A DNA stretch of 64,000 nucleotides. It comes from Streptomyces sp. S.PB5. GTDB lineage: Bacteria > Actinomycetota > Actinomycetes > Streptomycetales > Streptomycetaceae. The notes under the pieces were generated by a model that was not told where the DNA came from, ran no database searches, and worked only from the letters and a program-made list of their open reading frames with translations. The stretch is taken from positions 186,001-250,000 of the forward strand of contig NZ_JAQMWP010000005.1 of the NCBI RefSeq assembly GCF_030403745.1. Reading direction: 5' to 3'. Made by a program: the position numbers and the translations under genes. This document shows, piece after piece, positions 43,984-53,192 of the stretch (positions are counted from its first letter, which is position 1; each line of letters opens with the position of its first letter).

Positions 43984-44643
43984 TCAGCTCCTGAGGTACG
44001 CCAGTACCGCCAGCACCCGCCGGTGGGTCTCCTCCGCCGGCGGCAGGTCCAGCTTGGTGAGGATCGACCCGATGTGCTTGCCGACCGCCGCGTCCGACAC
44101 CACCAGCGCCTTGGCTATCGCCCCGTTCGACTTGCCCTCGGCCATCAGCGCCAGCACCTCCCGCTCGCGCGGGCTGAGCCGGGCGAGCGGATCCCGCCGA
44201 CGCCGCAGCAGCTGCCGTACGACCTCGGGGTCGACCACCGTGCCCCCGGCCGCCACCTCCCGCAGCGCGTCCACGAACTCCTCGACCTGGCCCACCCGGT
44301 CCTTGAGGAGATAGCCGACGCCCGTCCCGTCACCGGAGTCGAGGAGCTCGGCCGCGTACGCCCGTTGCACGTACTGGCTGAGGACCAGCACCGGCAGCCC
44401 GGGCCGCTCCTCGCGCAGCTTCACGGCCGCCTGCAGCCCCTCGTCCTGGAAGCCGGGCGGCATCCGGACGTCCGTGACGACCACGTCGGGCTCGTGCTCG
44501 GCGACCGCCGCGAGGAGCGTCTCCGCGTCGCCGACGGCCGCGACCACCTCGTGCCCGAAGCGCGTGAGCAGCCCGACGAGTCCGTCGCGCAGCAGCACGC
44601 TGTCCTCGGCGAGGACTAGGCGCAGGGCTCGGTCGGCCGGCAA
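43984..44643 (-). CDS. NarL/LuxR-type response regulator
   Basis: 219 residues. Receiver domain with Asp13-14 pair (LAEDS), phospho-acceptor Asp at ~58 in VVVTDVRMPP, Lys in LLKDRVG, and a LuxR helix-turn-helix from ~155 (LSPREREVLALMAEGKSNGAIAK split across VVSDAAVGKHI). The TTG start at 44643 follows GGAGATCCC and overlaps the kinase gene's end by 28 bases, so they are translated together. The pair likely controls the adjacent ABC exporter. Confidence 0.92.
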   Translation of the reverse strand: MPADRALRLVLAEDSVLLRDGLVGLLTRFGHEVVAAVGDAETLLAAVAEHEPDVVVTDVRMPPGFQDEGLQAAVKLREERPGLPVLVLSQYVQRAYAAELLDSGDGTGVGYLLKDRVGQVEEFVDALREVAAGGTVVDPEVVRQLLRRRRDPLARLSPREREVLALMAEGKSNGAIAKALVVSDAAVGKHIGSILTKLDLPPAEETHRRVLAVLAYLRS

Positions 44644-45887
44644 GGGATCTCCACTCGCAGCAGGGTCGGTCCGCCCGGCGGGCTGGACAGGGAAAGCATG
44701 CCATCGAGCACTGACACCCGGTCGGCGAGACCGGTGAGCCCGCTGCCGTGCGCGGCGGAGGCGCCACCGTGTCCGTCGTCGCGGACGGCGAGGGTCAGCC
44801 GCCCGTCCGCGTATCCCCCGCTGACGGTCGCCCGGCTCGCCCCGCTGTGCTTGGCGACGTTCGCGAGCGCCTCGCAGACGACGAAGTACGCGGCCGTCTC
44901 CACGGGTTGCGGCAGCCGGCCCGGGAGGTCCAGCTCCACGTCGACCGGGACCGCGCTGCGGTCCGCAGCGTCCGCGACGGCGGCTTCGAGACCGTAGTCG
45001 GCAAGGACCTTGGGGTGGATCCCGTGGATGAGCTCGCGGAGTTCGGCGAGGACCTTCTCGGCCTCCCCGTGCGCCTTGGCGAGCTGCTCGGCGAGCGGGC
45101 CGCCGGGCGGGGCGTCCAGGCGGGCGAGGCCGAGGGCCATGGTGAGGGCGACGAGGCGCTGCTGGGCTCCGTCGTGCAGATCGCGCTCGATACGGCGCCG
45201 CTCCGCCTCGAAGGCGTCCACCAACCGCACGCGGGAGCGCACGAGTTCGGAGACGCGCTCACTGTCCCCGGGGGCGCCCAGCAGGGCTTTCGCAACTTCG
45301 GCGCGCGCTCCGGCGCCCAGCCCGAGCACGTACGCCCCCACGAGCAGCAACGGCACCCCGGCCGCCGCGACCCCGAACGCGGCCGGCCAGGTGTCGACCG
45401 TCCACAGCTTGACGACCTTCGCCTCCCCGTCGACGGCGACCAGCAAGGGCGTGGCCAGCAGGAACAGCGGAACCCCGGCCGCGAAGGCGACGACCAGCGC
45501 GTCCAGCGGCCACAGCACGAGACCGAGCAACAGGGCATACGCCAGCTCCCGCCAGGTGGCGGCCTCCTTGAGCCGCACGGTGAGCCACCGGGTGAGCCCG
45601 GGCGCGTCGGGCACCCGATGCCGCGCGAGCGGCACCGGCCCCAGCCCGGCCAGCCGCAGCCGCCACCGCTCGACGGCGGCCACCGGGATCCCGGACAGCG
45701 CGGTGAGCACGAGCAACGGAAGCCCGACGAGTACGACGGCCGTGGCGCCGCCCACGACGGCCCCCGCGACGATCGCCACCAGGACGACCGCCCCGAACAC
45801 CGCCCCGCTTGCCAGGAAGACGACCGACCGCCACGGCCATGCCGACCCCAGGTATCCGCGCCCGCTCAGCGCCTGCCACACCGTCAT
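44616..45887 (-). CDS. NarL-type sensor histidine kinase
   Basis: 423 residues from the ATG at 45887. About four to six membrane helices in the first ~240 residues form a sensor-like module with little extracytoplasmic sequence. Then the HisKA_3 phospho-acceptor EAERRRIERDLHDGAQQRL (His ~245) and a HATPase domain (ALANVAKHSGA N box, VRDDGHGGA G box). No ribosome site precedes the ATG, but TACCGT lies seven bases before, a leaderless candidate; an alternative ATG at 45941 also lacks support. Membrane-embedded sensors of this type often monitor cell-envelope stress. Confidence 0.9.
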   Translation of the reverse strand: MTVWQALSGRGYLGSAWPWRSVVFLASGAVFGAVVLVAIVAGAVVGGATAVVLVGLPLLVLTALSGIPVAAVERWRLRLAGLGPVPLARHRVPDAPGLTRWLTVRLKEAATWRELAYALLLGLVLWPLDALVVAFAAGVPLFLLATPLLVAVDGEAKVVKLWTVDTWPAAFGVAAAGVPLLLVGAYVLGLGAGARAEVAKALLGAPGDSERVSELVRSRVRLVDAFEAERRRIERDLHDGAQQRLVALTMALGLARLDAPPGGPLAEQLAKAHGEAEKVLAELRELIHGIHPKVLADYGLEAAVADAADRSAVPVDVELDLPGRLPQPVETAAYFVVCEALANVAKHSGASRATVSGGYADGRLTLAVRDDGHGGASAAHGSGLTGLADRVSVLDGMLSLSSPPGGPTLLRVEIPCRPTEPCA

Positions 45888-46121
45888 GGAGATCACGGTA
45901 GGAGGCGGGTACGGGCGGACGGAATCCGTCCAGGCGGACATCCGGGGGTATGCCTGGCCCTACCTCAGATCTCGGTCCTGCCGCACTGCTCCGAGGGGCG
46001 GTGGCGCGGTTTCGTGGAGCCCTCTTCGGGGTCGGCGCCGAGACCGGCGTCGCCTCCGGCCTCGATCCCGAACTTCGACTCGATGAGGGCCGTCGGCCTT
46101 CCGCGGACTTAATGAGGGCAG

Positions 46122-47201
46122 ATGACTGGCCAGTTCACACACCAGATCACCGACCGGATCCCCAGCCGGATCACCGACCACGCGATCCGGCTGACCTCCG
46201 TCGTGAGGCGGTACGGCGGCGGCGACAGCGGTGTGACCGCCCTGGACGGCGTCTCACTCGGCTTCCCTCAGGGCACTTTCACCGCCGTCATGGGCCCTTC
46301 CGGCTCGGGCAAGTCGACGCTGCTGCAGTGCGCGGCCGGCCTCGACCGCCCGACCTCGGGCTCGGTACGGGTCGGCGGCACGGAGCTGACCACCCTGAGC
46401 GAGCGCCGCCTGACCCTGCTGCGCCGCGAGCGCATCGGCTTCGTCTTCCAGTCGTACAACCTCCTCCCCTCCCTGACCGCCGAGCAGAACGTCGTCCTGC
46501 CGCTGCGCCTGGCCGGCCGCCGCGTGTCGAAGGCACGCGCGCGTGAGGCGCTGCGACGGGTGGGCCTCGGCGACCGCACCCGCCACCGGCCCGCCCAGCT
46601 CTCCGGCGGCCAGCAGCAACGCGTCGCCCTGGCCCGCGCCCTGATCACCCGCCCGGAGGTGCTGTTCGCCGACGAGCCGACAGGCGCACTGGATTCCCGG
46701 ACCGGGCGCGAGGTGCTGACGCTCCTGCGGTCGCTCGTCGACGCGGAGGGTCGCACGGTCGTGATGGTCACGCACGATCCAGTGGCGGCGTCGTATGCGG
46801 ACCGGGTCGTCTTCCTGGTCGACGGGCGGGTGCATGGGGAGTTGACGGGAGCGGGGGCGGGTGAGATCGCCGGGCGCATGACATCGCTGGAAGCGGGGGT
46901 GCCTGTGGGTACGGCGAGGGCGCCTGATGATGCGGCGGGGGCGCCTCCGGATACGGCGGGGGCGGGCGCTTCTGAAGGGGGCGTGCGGGGGTGTGAGGCT
47001 CCGGGGGCGCGCGCCTTGGAGTCCGGAGCGTTGGGAAGCGGCGCTTCTGAAGCGGACGCACCGGGAGCGCACGCCTCGGAAGCGGGCGTTCCCGAGGCGG
47101 GCGGCATGGGAGCCGGTGCCCCAGGAGCGGGCGGCGCGGAAGCCGCCGGTGCAGGACCGGCCGGCGCAGGAGCCGGCGTTTCGGAGGTCCTCCCGTGCTG
47201 A
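46122..47201 (+). CDS. ABC exporter ATPase (MacB/LolD-type) with low-complexity tail
   Basis: 359 residues. Residues ~20-245 form the ATPase: Walker [12 protein letters not shown]-loop [11 protein letters not shown], signature [15 protein letters not shown] and Walker [13 protein letters not shown], the MacB/LolD subtype. The last ~110 residues are Ala/Gly/Glu/Pro repeats ([16 protein letters not shown] type) with no known fold; family members usually end near residue 240. The ATG follows AATGAGGGC. Its stop overlaps the permease start by seven bases. Divergent from the kinase gene across 234 bases, fitting control by that two-component system. Confidence 0.92.
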   Translation: MTGQFTHQITDRIPSRITDHAIRLTSVVRRYGGGDSGVTALDGVSLGFPQGTFTAVMGPSGSGKSTLLQCAAGLDRPTSGSVRVGGTELTTLSERRLTLLRRERIGFVFQSYNLLPSLTAEQNVVLPLRLAGRRVSKARAREALRRVGLGDRTRHRPAQLSGGQQQRVALARALITRPEVLFADEPTGALDSRTGREVLTLLRSLVDAEGRTVVMVTHDPVAASYADRVVFLVDGRVHGELTGAGAGEIAGRMTSLEAGVPVGTARAPDDAAGAPPDTAGAGASEGGVRGCEAPGARALESGALGSGASEADAPGAHASEAGVPEAGGMGAGAPGAGGAEAAGAGPAGAGAGVSEVLPC

Positions 47202-49609
47202 GCCTCGCCCTGCGCACCCTGCGCACCCGCTGGAGCGCCTTCACCGGCAGCTTCGTCGCCCTCTCCCTCGGCGTCGCCCTGCTCACCGTGATGGGGCTGG
47301 CCCTCGCCTCCTCCCTCGACGCCCCCGCCCTCGAACCGGAACGCTTCTCTGCGGCCCCGGTCGTGGTGAAGGGCCAGGACACCCTCCGCGTACCGACCCC
47401 GATCGGCGACCGCGTCCAGAAGCTGGCCCATCCACGCCCCGTCCCGACGGAGACGGTCGCCTCGCTGCGCCGACTCGGCAGGGTCACGCAGGACCGCACC
47501 TTCGCCGTACGCGACGACGTCGTCGGTCACCCGTGGTCGACCGCTGCCTTCGCGCCGTACGAACTGACCGCGGGCCGCGCGCCGAGGGCGGCGGACGAGG
47601 TGGTCGCCACGGACGGCTTGCCGGCGGCCGTCGGACAGCGCATGCGCACGGCGCACGGGGTGGTGCGTGTGGTCGGCACGGTGAGCGCGGGGGACGCGTG
47701 GGGCGCATACGGCTTCGAGAGCGCCTTCTTCTTCACGGATGCGCGGGCGGCTGAGCTGGCACCGGTGAGCACCCAGCTCGTGGTGGAGTCGGATGCGGCG
47801 GCGGTACGGCGCGTGGTGGACGGCCGCGCGCGGGTGCTGACCGGCGACGCGCGCCGGCTCGCGGACGCCGACCCCGAGCGGGACGCCGAGGCACTCACCA
47901 CGCTGAACGCCCTGTTCGGCACGGCGGGCGGGGTGACCGGTTTCGTGTCGGTGTTCGTCGTCGCGTCGACCTTCGCCTTCGCGGTGGCCCAGCGCCGCAG
48001 GGAGTTCGGCCTGCTGCGCACGGTGGGCGCGACACCGGGCCAGCTCCGCCGGACGGTCCTGACGGAGGCGCTTGTCGTGGGGATACTGGCGTCCGCGGCG
48101 GGCTGCGCGCTGGGGGCGTACGCCGCCCCGTGGCTGGCCGAGTGGGTGGTCGACGGCGGTCTGGCGCCGTCCTGGTTCGCGATCGGCGACCACGTGTGGC
48201 CGTACCAACTCGCCTTCTGGACCGGTCTGTCGGTGGCCGTGTGCGGCGCGCTGGCCGCATCCTGGCGGGCGGGCCGGACCGCCCCCACACAGGCACTGCG
48301 CGAGGCGGCAGCGGACGAACGCCCCCTGACCCGCGGCCGCCTGTTGTGCGGCACCGCCCTGCTCGTCACGGCGACGGTCACATGCGTGCTGACGCTGCTG
48401 ACGGACCCGGGCGACCTGCTGCACCGCAAGACGTACGTCAGCCGCCCCATGCTCCTGATCACCGCAACGGCCCTGCTCGCCCCGGCCCTTGTCCGCCCCC
48501 TGACCGGGCTCCTCGCCCCCTGCGGCTTCCTGGTCCGCTCGAACGCGGGCGCAGCGCTGCGCCGTACGGCCGCCGTCGCCGCCCCCGTCCTGGTCACGGT
48601 GGCCCTGACCGGCTCACTCCTAGGCGCCACGGCCACCCTGAACGAGGCGAAGGCGACGGAGGCCCGCCTGCGGACCGTCTCCGATTTCGTGGTCACATCG
48701 CCGACGGGCCTGTCCCCGGAGGTCGTACGCCGCCTGCGCGCGCTCCCCGACACCGAGATCTCTGCGACGGCGTCGAGCGCGGTCTACGTTCTGGAGGAGG
48801 GCGTCGCGCTGATCAGGTCCGAGGCCCGCGCGGCCGATCCGAGGGCACTGGCCGCCACCGTGCGTCTGCCTCTGACGGCGGGCCGTGTCACCGATCTCGA
48901 CGACGACTCGATCATCGTCAACGAGGAATGGGCGCAGCACGAGGTCGGCCGCCAGGTCACCGTCCGGCTCGGTGACGGCACCCGCCGGTCCCTCCGCATC
49001 GCCGCGGTGATGCCGGTCGGTACGGGCGACAACGGGGTGTACGTCACGCCGGCCAACGCGCGCGGTGCGGTGGTCGACCGGGTGGAGGTGAAGGGGGCGG
49101 CGACGGAGGCGGAACTGCGTCGCTCCCTGGCCGCCTCGGACGCGACGCTCCTCACCCGCGACGAGTGGCTGCACACCGCCTACCCCACGGCCACCTTCAC
49201 CGATGCCGACGAGCGGACCCGCCTCGGTCTCCTCCTCGTCCTGGGCATCGTGCTCCTCTACACCGGCATCTCCCTCGCCAACACGCTGCTCATGGCGACG
49301 TCCGACCGCGCGCGGGAGTTCGCGTCACTGCGGCTGGCGGGCGCCACGACCGGTCAGGTGCTGCGCCTCGTCGCCGCCGAGGCGGCACTGGTGGTGGCCG
49401 TGGGCGCGGTTCTCGGCCTGCTGGTGACGGCCCTCAACCTCGGCGGGATGTGGGGTGCGCTGGGACTGCAGTCGGTGCGGTCCCCGATCCGCCTGCCCTG
49501 GACGGAACTCGCGGCGGCCACAGGCGCGTGCGCGGTCCTGGCGGTCATATCGGCGGTGGTTCCGGCAGGTCTGGCACTGCGGCAGAAGAAGTCCGGGCGA
49601 GCGCAGTGA
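47195..49609 (+). CDS. FtsX-like ABC permease with duplicated FtsX domains
   Basis: 804 residues. One N-terminal helix and a periplasmic-type MacB_PCD loop (~45-240) are followed by a three-helix FtsX domain (~245-370). A second helix, loop and FtsX domain (~680-800) repeat the plan. Typical motifs include [22 protein letters not shown] and [23 protein letters not shown], the coupling helices for the ATPase. The 10-TM double-FtsX build is common for exporters of antimicrobials or lipids. The GTG start overlaps the ATPase stop. Substrate unknown. Confidence 0.92.
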   Translation: MLSLALRTLRTRWSAFTGSFVALSLGVALLTVMGLALASSLDAPALEPERFSAAPVVVKGQDTLRVPTPIGDRVQKLAHPRPVPTETVASLRRLGRVTQDRTFAVRDDVVGHPWSTAAFAPYELTAGRAPRAADEVVATDGLPAAVGQRMRTAHGVVRVVGTVSAGDAWGAYGFESAFFFTDARAAELAPVSTQLVVESDAAAVRRVVDGRARVLTGDARRLADADPERDAEALTTLNALFGTAGGVTGFVSVFVVASTFAFAVAQRRREFGLLRTVGATPGQLRRTVLTEALVVGILASAAGCALGAYAAPWLAEWVVDGGLAPSWFAIGDHVWPYQLAFWTGLSVAVCGALAASWRAGRTAPTQALREAAADERPLTRGRLLCGTALLVTATVTCVLTLLTDPGDLLHRKTYVSRPMLLITATALLAPALVRPLTGLLAPCGFLVRSNAGAALRRTAAVAAPVLVTVALTGSLLGATATLNEAKATEARLRTVSDFVVTSPTGLSPEVVRRLRALPDTEISATASSAVYVLEEGVALIRSEARAADPRALAATVRLPLTAGRVTDLDDDSIIVNEEWAQHEVGRQVTVRLGDGTRRSLRIAAVMPVGTGDNGVYVTPANARGAVVDRVEVKGAATEAELRRSLAASDATLLTRDEWLHTAYPTATFTDADERTRLGLLLVLGIVLLYTGISLANTLLMATSDRAREFASLRLAGATTGQVLRLVAAEAALVVAVGAVLGLLVTALNLGGMWGALGLQSVRSPIRLPWTELAAATGACAVLAVISAVVPAGLALRQKKSGRAQ

Positions 49610-49655
49610 ACGCGGTGAACGGCTGCGGGGCCACCGCGCTGCAATGGAACGTGCA

Positions 49656-49689
49656 AGAGCCCCTGTCGGTTTCCACCGACAGGGGCTCT
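49656..49689. terminator. 15-bp perfect stem between permease and tRNA-Ala
   Basis: AGAGCCCCTGTCGGT (49656-49670) pairs with ACCGACAGGGGCTCT (49675-49689) around a TTCC loop. It can end transcripts of both the permease (+) and the tRNA (-). Confidence 0.9.
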
Positions 49690-49697
49690 ATGCTGCG

Positions 49698-49771
49698 TGG
49701 ACCTGAGGGGATTTGAACCCCTGGCCCCCTCGATGCGAACGAGGTGCGCTACCGGACTGCGCCACAGGCCC
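49698..49771 (-). tRNA. tRNA-Ala (anticodon CGC)
   Basis: 74 nucleotides. On the minus strand the acceptor 5' GGGCCTG pairs with 3' CAGGTCC, the anticodon arm is CCTCG-TTCGCAT-CGAGG giving anticodon CGC (codon GCG, Ala), and the T arm carries GGTTCAAAT. The D arm has GCGCAGTCCGGTAGCGC. CCA is not encoded. The discriminator base is A. Confidence 0.95.
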
Positions 49772-49790
49772 TTGCAACGAGTGAAACCTT

Positions 49791-49810
49791 AGCACCCCGA
49801 TCGGGGTGCT
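49791..49810 (-). terminator. 20-bp perfect palindrome between sepX and tRNA-Ala
   Basis: AGCACCCCGATCGGGGTGCT at 49791-49810 is self-complementary. It lies ~90 bases past the sepX stop and ~20 bases upstream of the tRNA 5' end, so it could end the sepX transcript. Confidence 0.65.
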
Positions 49811-49900
49811 TGGAAATCCGTTCCCTGGCCGCCCGGGCGGGGCCGACAGCAGGTGGGACGGGTCGGGCGGGACGGAGCGAAAGCCGGGTGTCGCCGGCAA

Positions 49901-51220
49901 CTACTCGTTGGCCGCCCGCGGCCGCTCCCCGTCCTCGTACTGATCGAAGAGCGGCGTACGTCCCCGCTCGCGCGCCCGGCGCGCGGAGGCGGCCCGGCGC
50001 GCGTCGCTGCGCCCGCCCCCCTCCGACCTGTCCTCGGCGTGGGACGGCTCCCCCGCCTCGGCGTCCTGCGCCGGACCGTTCTGCTCGGAGCCTGACTCGG
50101 CACCGCGCGCCTCCCGGTCCCCGGCGACCGCGCTGGACCGCGCCGAACTCCACGCGTCCGGCGCCTCCAGGTCCACGTCGGCCGTGGCCCGCGGCGCGAC
50201 CGGCGCCGTCACATACGTCGGCAAGGGCACCGGTACCGGCTCCCAGCTGTCCCCGTGCCCCGGCCTGCGCTGCCGCTCGCGCTGCTGGTCGACCCACTCG
50301 GCGTGGTCGGTCTGCTCGACGAGGGCGCGCCGGTCGGCAGCGAGCGCCGACAGCCCGGGGTCCTGCTCGGGCTCTGGTCCGTCGTCCGGGTCGTCGGCGT
50401 CGACGGCTGCGGCGGTGGCCGCGCGCCGGCGCGGCTGGCGCGCCCGTTCCTTCAGCCGCTGCGCCGCCGCCTCGGCCCGCTGCCGGTCCATCTGGTAGGC
50501 GAAACGGCGGCGCTCCTGGGAGCGCAGGTAGGCGATGTACGCGCTGAGCAGCACGGCGGGCACGCCGGGCGCCCACAGGAACGCGAGTCCTCCGACGGCG
50601 GCGACGATCGCGCCGAGCGTGAAGGCGATGAAAAGCACCACGGTTGTGCGCCGACGGCGCGCGAGCGCCTTCGTGCGCCGGGCGCGCGCTGCGGCGGCTT
50701 CCGCCGAGGGCGCGCGCCGCGCAGCCGGTACGGGTTTGCGCGCCGGCGCGGATCCGGATGCGGGCGCCGACATGGGGGCCGATGCGGATGCCGGGGCGTG
50801 TGTGCCAGGAGTGGAGGCAGGGGCGTGCGCGGCGGACTCGGCCGTCCTTTCGCGCGCCGGTTGCGCCGTTCCGCGCGCCGCTTCCTTGCGCGCTGGTGCC
50901 TGCATTTCGGCGCGCGCCTGTACCTCCGCGCGCACTTGCGGGCGCGTCGGCGGCATGGCAAAGGCCCGGACGTCCACCGAATCGGTGACGGCATCCGGGT
51001 CCACGGCGCTGGGCTCCCCCTCCTCGGTGGAGCGCGCCCGCAGGTCCTTGGCGTACCGGCGCTCCATCCCCGCCCGTCCGGACAGCAGCCGGATGGCGGT
51101 GCTGAAGCGTTCCGTCGGACGGGCCTCGTTCAGCTCGTCCTGCCTACGGAGCCACATCGGCACCAAGTAGGCGGCCCAGGCCCCGACAATGACTGCGTAG
51201 ATGAGGCCGCTGCTGCTCAC
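49901..51220 (-). CDS. sepX: Divisome membrane protein SepX/GlpR
   Basis: 439 residues. An N-terminal helix (LIYAVIVGAWAAYLVPMWL, ~5-25) is followed by LRRQDELNEARPTERFSTAIRLL, the conserved start of this family. A long Ala/Pro-rich linker (~85-180) leads to two membrane helices (~195-240) and a disordered acidic/basic tail. SepX was described in Streptomyces as stabilising the division machinery, and the corynebacterial homologue GlpR is a membrane receptor for the gephyrin-like protein Glp. Glp is encoded four genes upstream here. The GTG at 51220 has TACCGT seven bases upstream, suggesting a leaderless message separate from rimJ. Confidence 0.9.
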   Translation of the reverse strand: MSSSGLIYAVIVGAWAAYLVPMWLRRQDELNEARPTERFSTAIRLLSGRAGMERRYAKDLRARSTEEGEPSAVDPDAVTDSVDVRAFAMPPTRPQVRAEVQARAEMQAPARKEAARGTAQPARERTAESAAHAPASTPGTHAPASASAPMSAPASGSAPARKPVPAARRAPSAEAAAARARRTKALARRRRTTVVLFIAFTLGAIVAAVGGLAFLWAPGVPAVLLSAYIAYLRSQERRRFAYQMDRQRAEAAAQRLKERARQPRRRAATAAAVDADDPDDGPEPEQDPGLSALAADRRALVEQTDHAEWVDQQRERQRRPGHGDSWEPVPVPLPTYVTAPVAPRATADVDLEAPDAWSSARSSAVAGDREARGAESGSEQNGPAQDAEAGEPSHAEDRSEGGGRSDARRAASARRARERGRTPLFDQYEDGERPRAANE

Positions 51221-51429
51221 GCCTCACACGGTAGAGGGATTCGCGTGAGGCCATCCGCCAATTGGGCCGGTGTGTCGCACGATCTGGCTGATATTTCGAG
51301 CTTTTTTTGTGACCGATGCGATCAACAGGCCGCTCGGGCCGCGAATTTAATGCCCCGAGACGATCGCCACCCGATCATTCTCGAACATATATTCAATTTT
51401 CCGAGGTGCATCGCGGACCGCTTCCCGGG
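51221..51429. other. AT-rich spacer between rimJ and sepX
   Basis: 209 non-coding bases, including several AT-rich stretches unusual here (GATATTTCGAGCTTTTTTTG, GCGAATTTAATG, GAACATATATTCAATTTTC between about 51288 and 51412). It presumably carries the sepX promoter; I see no gene. Confidence 0.6.
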
Positions 51430-52098
51430 CTATGCGGGATTCCCCGGCGTGTTCTGCGGGTTCCACGGTGTGTTGTGCGGCGCCTTCTGCGAGCGTGCCC
51501 GCTGCCACCGCCCGAGCAACCCTTCCGGTACCTCTTCCGCGGTGAGGGCGAAGACGAGATGGTCGCGCCAGGCTCCGTCGATGTGGAGATAACGGGGCCG
51601 GAGCCCCTCCTCACGGAATCCGAGTTTCTCCACGACCCGGCGGCTGGGCCCGTTCTCGGGGCGAATGCAGACCTCGATGCGATGCAGGCCGACGGTCCGG
51701 AAACAGTGGTCGACGACGAGCGCCACGGCCGTCGGCATCACTCCACGCCCGGCCACCGCCTCGTCCACCCAGTAGCCGATGTGCCCCGAGCACATCGAGC
51801 CCCAGGTGATCCCGGCGACGGTCAACTGCCCGACGAGCTGCCCCTGGTACTCGATGACGAACGGCAGCATCCGGCCCGCGTTCGCCTCGGACCGCAAGTG
51901 CCGCACCATCTGCCGGTAGGTCGGCCGGTGCGCGATCGGCCCGCTGGGCGTGGGCGGCGGGATGGTCGCCTCCCAGGGGCGCAGCCAGTCCCGGTTGCGC
52001 CGGTTGACGTCGCGCCACGCCCGCTGGTCGCGCACCTTTATCGGCCTCAGGACGACATCGCCGTCCGCCAGTACGGCGGGCCAGGACGGGCTGTTCAG
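51430..52098 (-). CDS. rimJ: RimJ/RimL-type GNAT acetyltransferase
   Basis: 222 residues if started at the CTG at 52098. RimJ-type enzymes acetylate protein N-termini. Motifs include VLADGDVVLRPIKVRDQRAW at the start, QLVGQLTVAG, GYWVDEAVAGRGVMPTAVAL (acetyl-CoA loop) and IRPENGPSRRVVEKLGF. The in-frame GTG at 52035 would remove the conserved first strand (PSWPAVLADGDVVLRP). No ATG/GTG/TTG exists further upstream in a suitable place, while the CTG overlaps the mog stop as CTGA and follows GGGGGTGCGAG. The last ~25 residues (SQKAPHNTPWNPQNTPGNP) are extra. Located between mog and sepX as in related actinobacteria. Confidence 0.88.
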   Translation of the reverse strand: MNSPSWPAVLADGDVVLRPIKVRDQRAWRDVNRRNRDWLRPWEATIPPPTPSGPIAHRPTYRQMVRHLRSEANAGRMLPFVIEYQGQLVGQLTVAGITWGSMCSGHIGYWVDEAVAGRGVMPTAVALVVDHCFRTVGLHRIEVCIRPENGPSRRVVEKLGFREEGLRPRYLHIDGAWRDHLVFALTAEEVPEGLLGRWQRARSQKAPHNTPWNPQNTPGNPA

Positions 52099-52631
52099 CT
52101 CGCACCCCCAGTGCCGGCGCCGGGTCTGGGGTGGTCGCCGCCGCGGATCTGGTCGACGGCGTGGACCAGCAAGGGCTCCAGGACGGCCAGCCCGTCCTTC
52201 ACCCCGCCGGTGGAACCCGGCAGATTGACGATCAGTGTCCGCCCCGCCACTCCGGCCAGCCCTCGGGAGAGCGCGGCGGTCGGCACCTTCTCCCGTCCGA
52301 ACGCCCGGATGGCCTCGGCGATGCCCGGCACCTCGCGGTCGATCACCTTGCGGGTCGCCTCGGGAGTGCGGTCGGTGGGCGAGATTCCGGTGCCGCCGGT
52401 GGTGACGACGGCGTCGTATCCGGCGTCGACGGCCGCGCGCAGGGCGGCCTCCACGGGGTCCCCGTCGGGTACGACCTGCGGTCCCTCGACGTCGAAGCCG
52501 AAGCCCTTCAGGCCCGCGGCGATCAACGGGCCGCCCTTGTCCTCGTAGACCCCGGCGGCGGCCCGGTTGGAGGCAGTCACGACCAGCGCGCGATACGGCG
52601 CGGGCACAGCGTCGTGCGCCCCGGCGCTCAC
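52095..52631 (-). CDS. mog: Molybdenum cofactor biosynthesis protein MogA/MoaB type
   Basis: 178 residues. MoCF_biosynth fold that adenylylates molybdopterin before metal insertion. Motifs: [20 protein letters not shown] (~15), [19 protein letters not shown] (~70) and [17 protein letters not shown] (~140). The GTG at 52631 overlaps the moaC stop (GTGA). It forms a coupled run moaC-mog-rimJ. Confidence 0.93.
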   Translation of the reverse strand: MSAGAHDAVPAPYRALVVTASNRAAAGVYEDKGGPLIAAGLKGFGFDVEGPQVVPDGDPVEAALRAAVDAGYDAVVTTGGTGISPTDRTPEATRKVIDREVPGIAEAIRAFGREKVPTAALSRGLAGVAGRTLIVNLPGSTGGVKDGLAVLEPLLVHAVDQIRGGDHPRPGAGTGGAS

Positions 52632-53107
52632 GCCCGGCTCCAGTCGCCCGACTTGCCGCCCGTCTTCTCCTCCACCCGAACGTCCGTGATGACCGCTCCC
52701 TTGTCGACGGCCTTGACCATGTCGATCACGGTGAGCGCGGCGACGGAGACCGCGGTGAGTGCCTCCATCTCGACGCCCGTACGGTCCGTGGTCTTCACCG
52801 TGGCGAGGATCTCCACGGCGTCGTCCGCGACCGACAGGTCCAGTTTCACACCGGAGACGGCCAACGGGTGGCACAGCGGGATCAGGTCCGGGGTGCGCTT
52901 GGCGCCCATGATGCCTGCGATCCGCGCGGTGGCGAGAGCGTCGCCCTTGGGGACCCCCTCACCGCGCAGCAGCTCGATCACACGGGGCGAGACGAGGACC
53001 CGGCCGCTGGCGCGGGCGGTGCGCGCGGTCACGTCCTTGTCGGATACGTCGACCATGCGGGCGGCGCCCGCCTCGTCGATGTGGGTCAGTCGGTCCTGCG
53101 TACTCAT
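52628..53107 (-). CDS. moaC: Cyclic pyranopterin monophosphate synthase accessory protein
   Basis: 159 residues. MoaC works with MoaA to make cyclic pyranopterin monophosphate, the first step of molybdenum-cofactor synthesis. Signature segments are [33 protein letters not shown] (~75) and [20 protein letters not shown] (~108), with DKGAVI near the end. ATG at 53107 with GGGAG upstream. Its partner moaA is not in the window. Confidence 0.95.
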   Translation of the reverse strand: MSTQDRLTHIDEAGAARMVDVSDKDVTARTARASGRVLVSPRVIELLRGEGVPKGDALATARIAGIMGAKRTPDLIPLCHPLAVSGVKLDLSVADDAVEILATVKTTDRTGVEMEALTAVSVAALTVIDMVKAVDKGAVITDVRVEEKTGGKSGDWSRA

Positions 53108-53192
53108 GCTGTGCGGCGCTCCCGGTCCCGGCCCTTCGCGGTGCGGCGCGCGGGCCTGTTGTGCGCGACACGGTACCGCCAACCAGGAGCCC

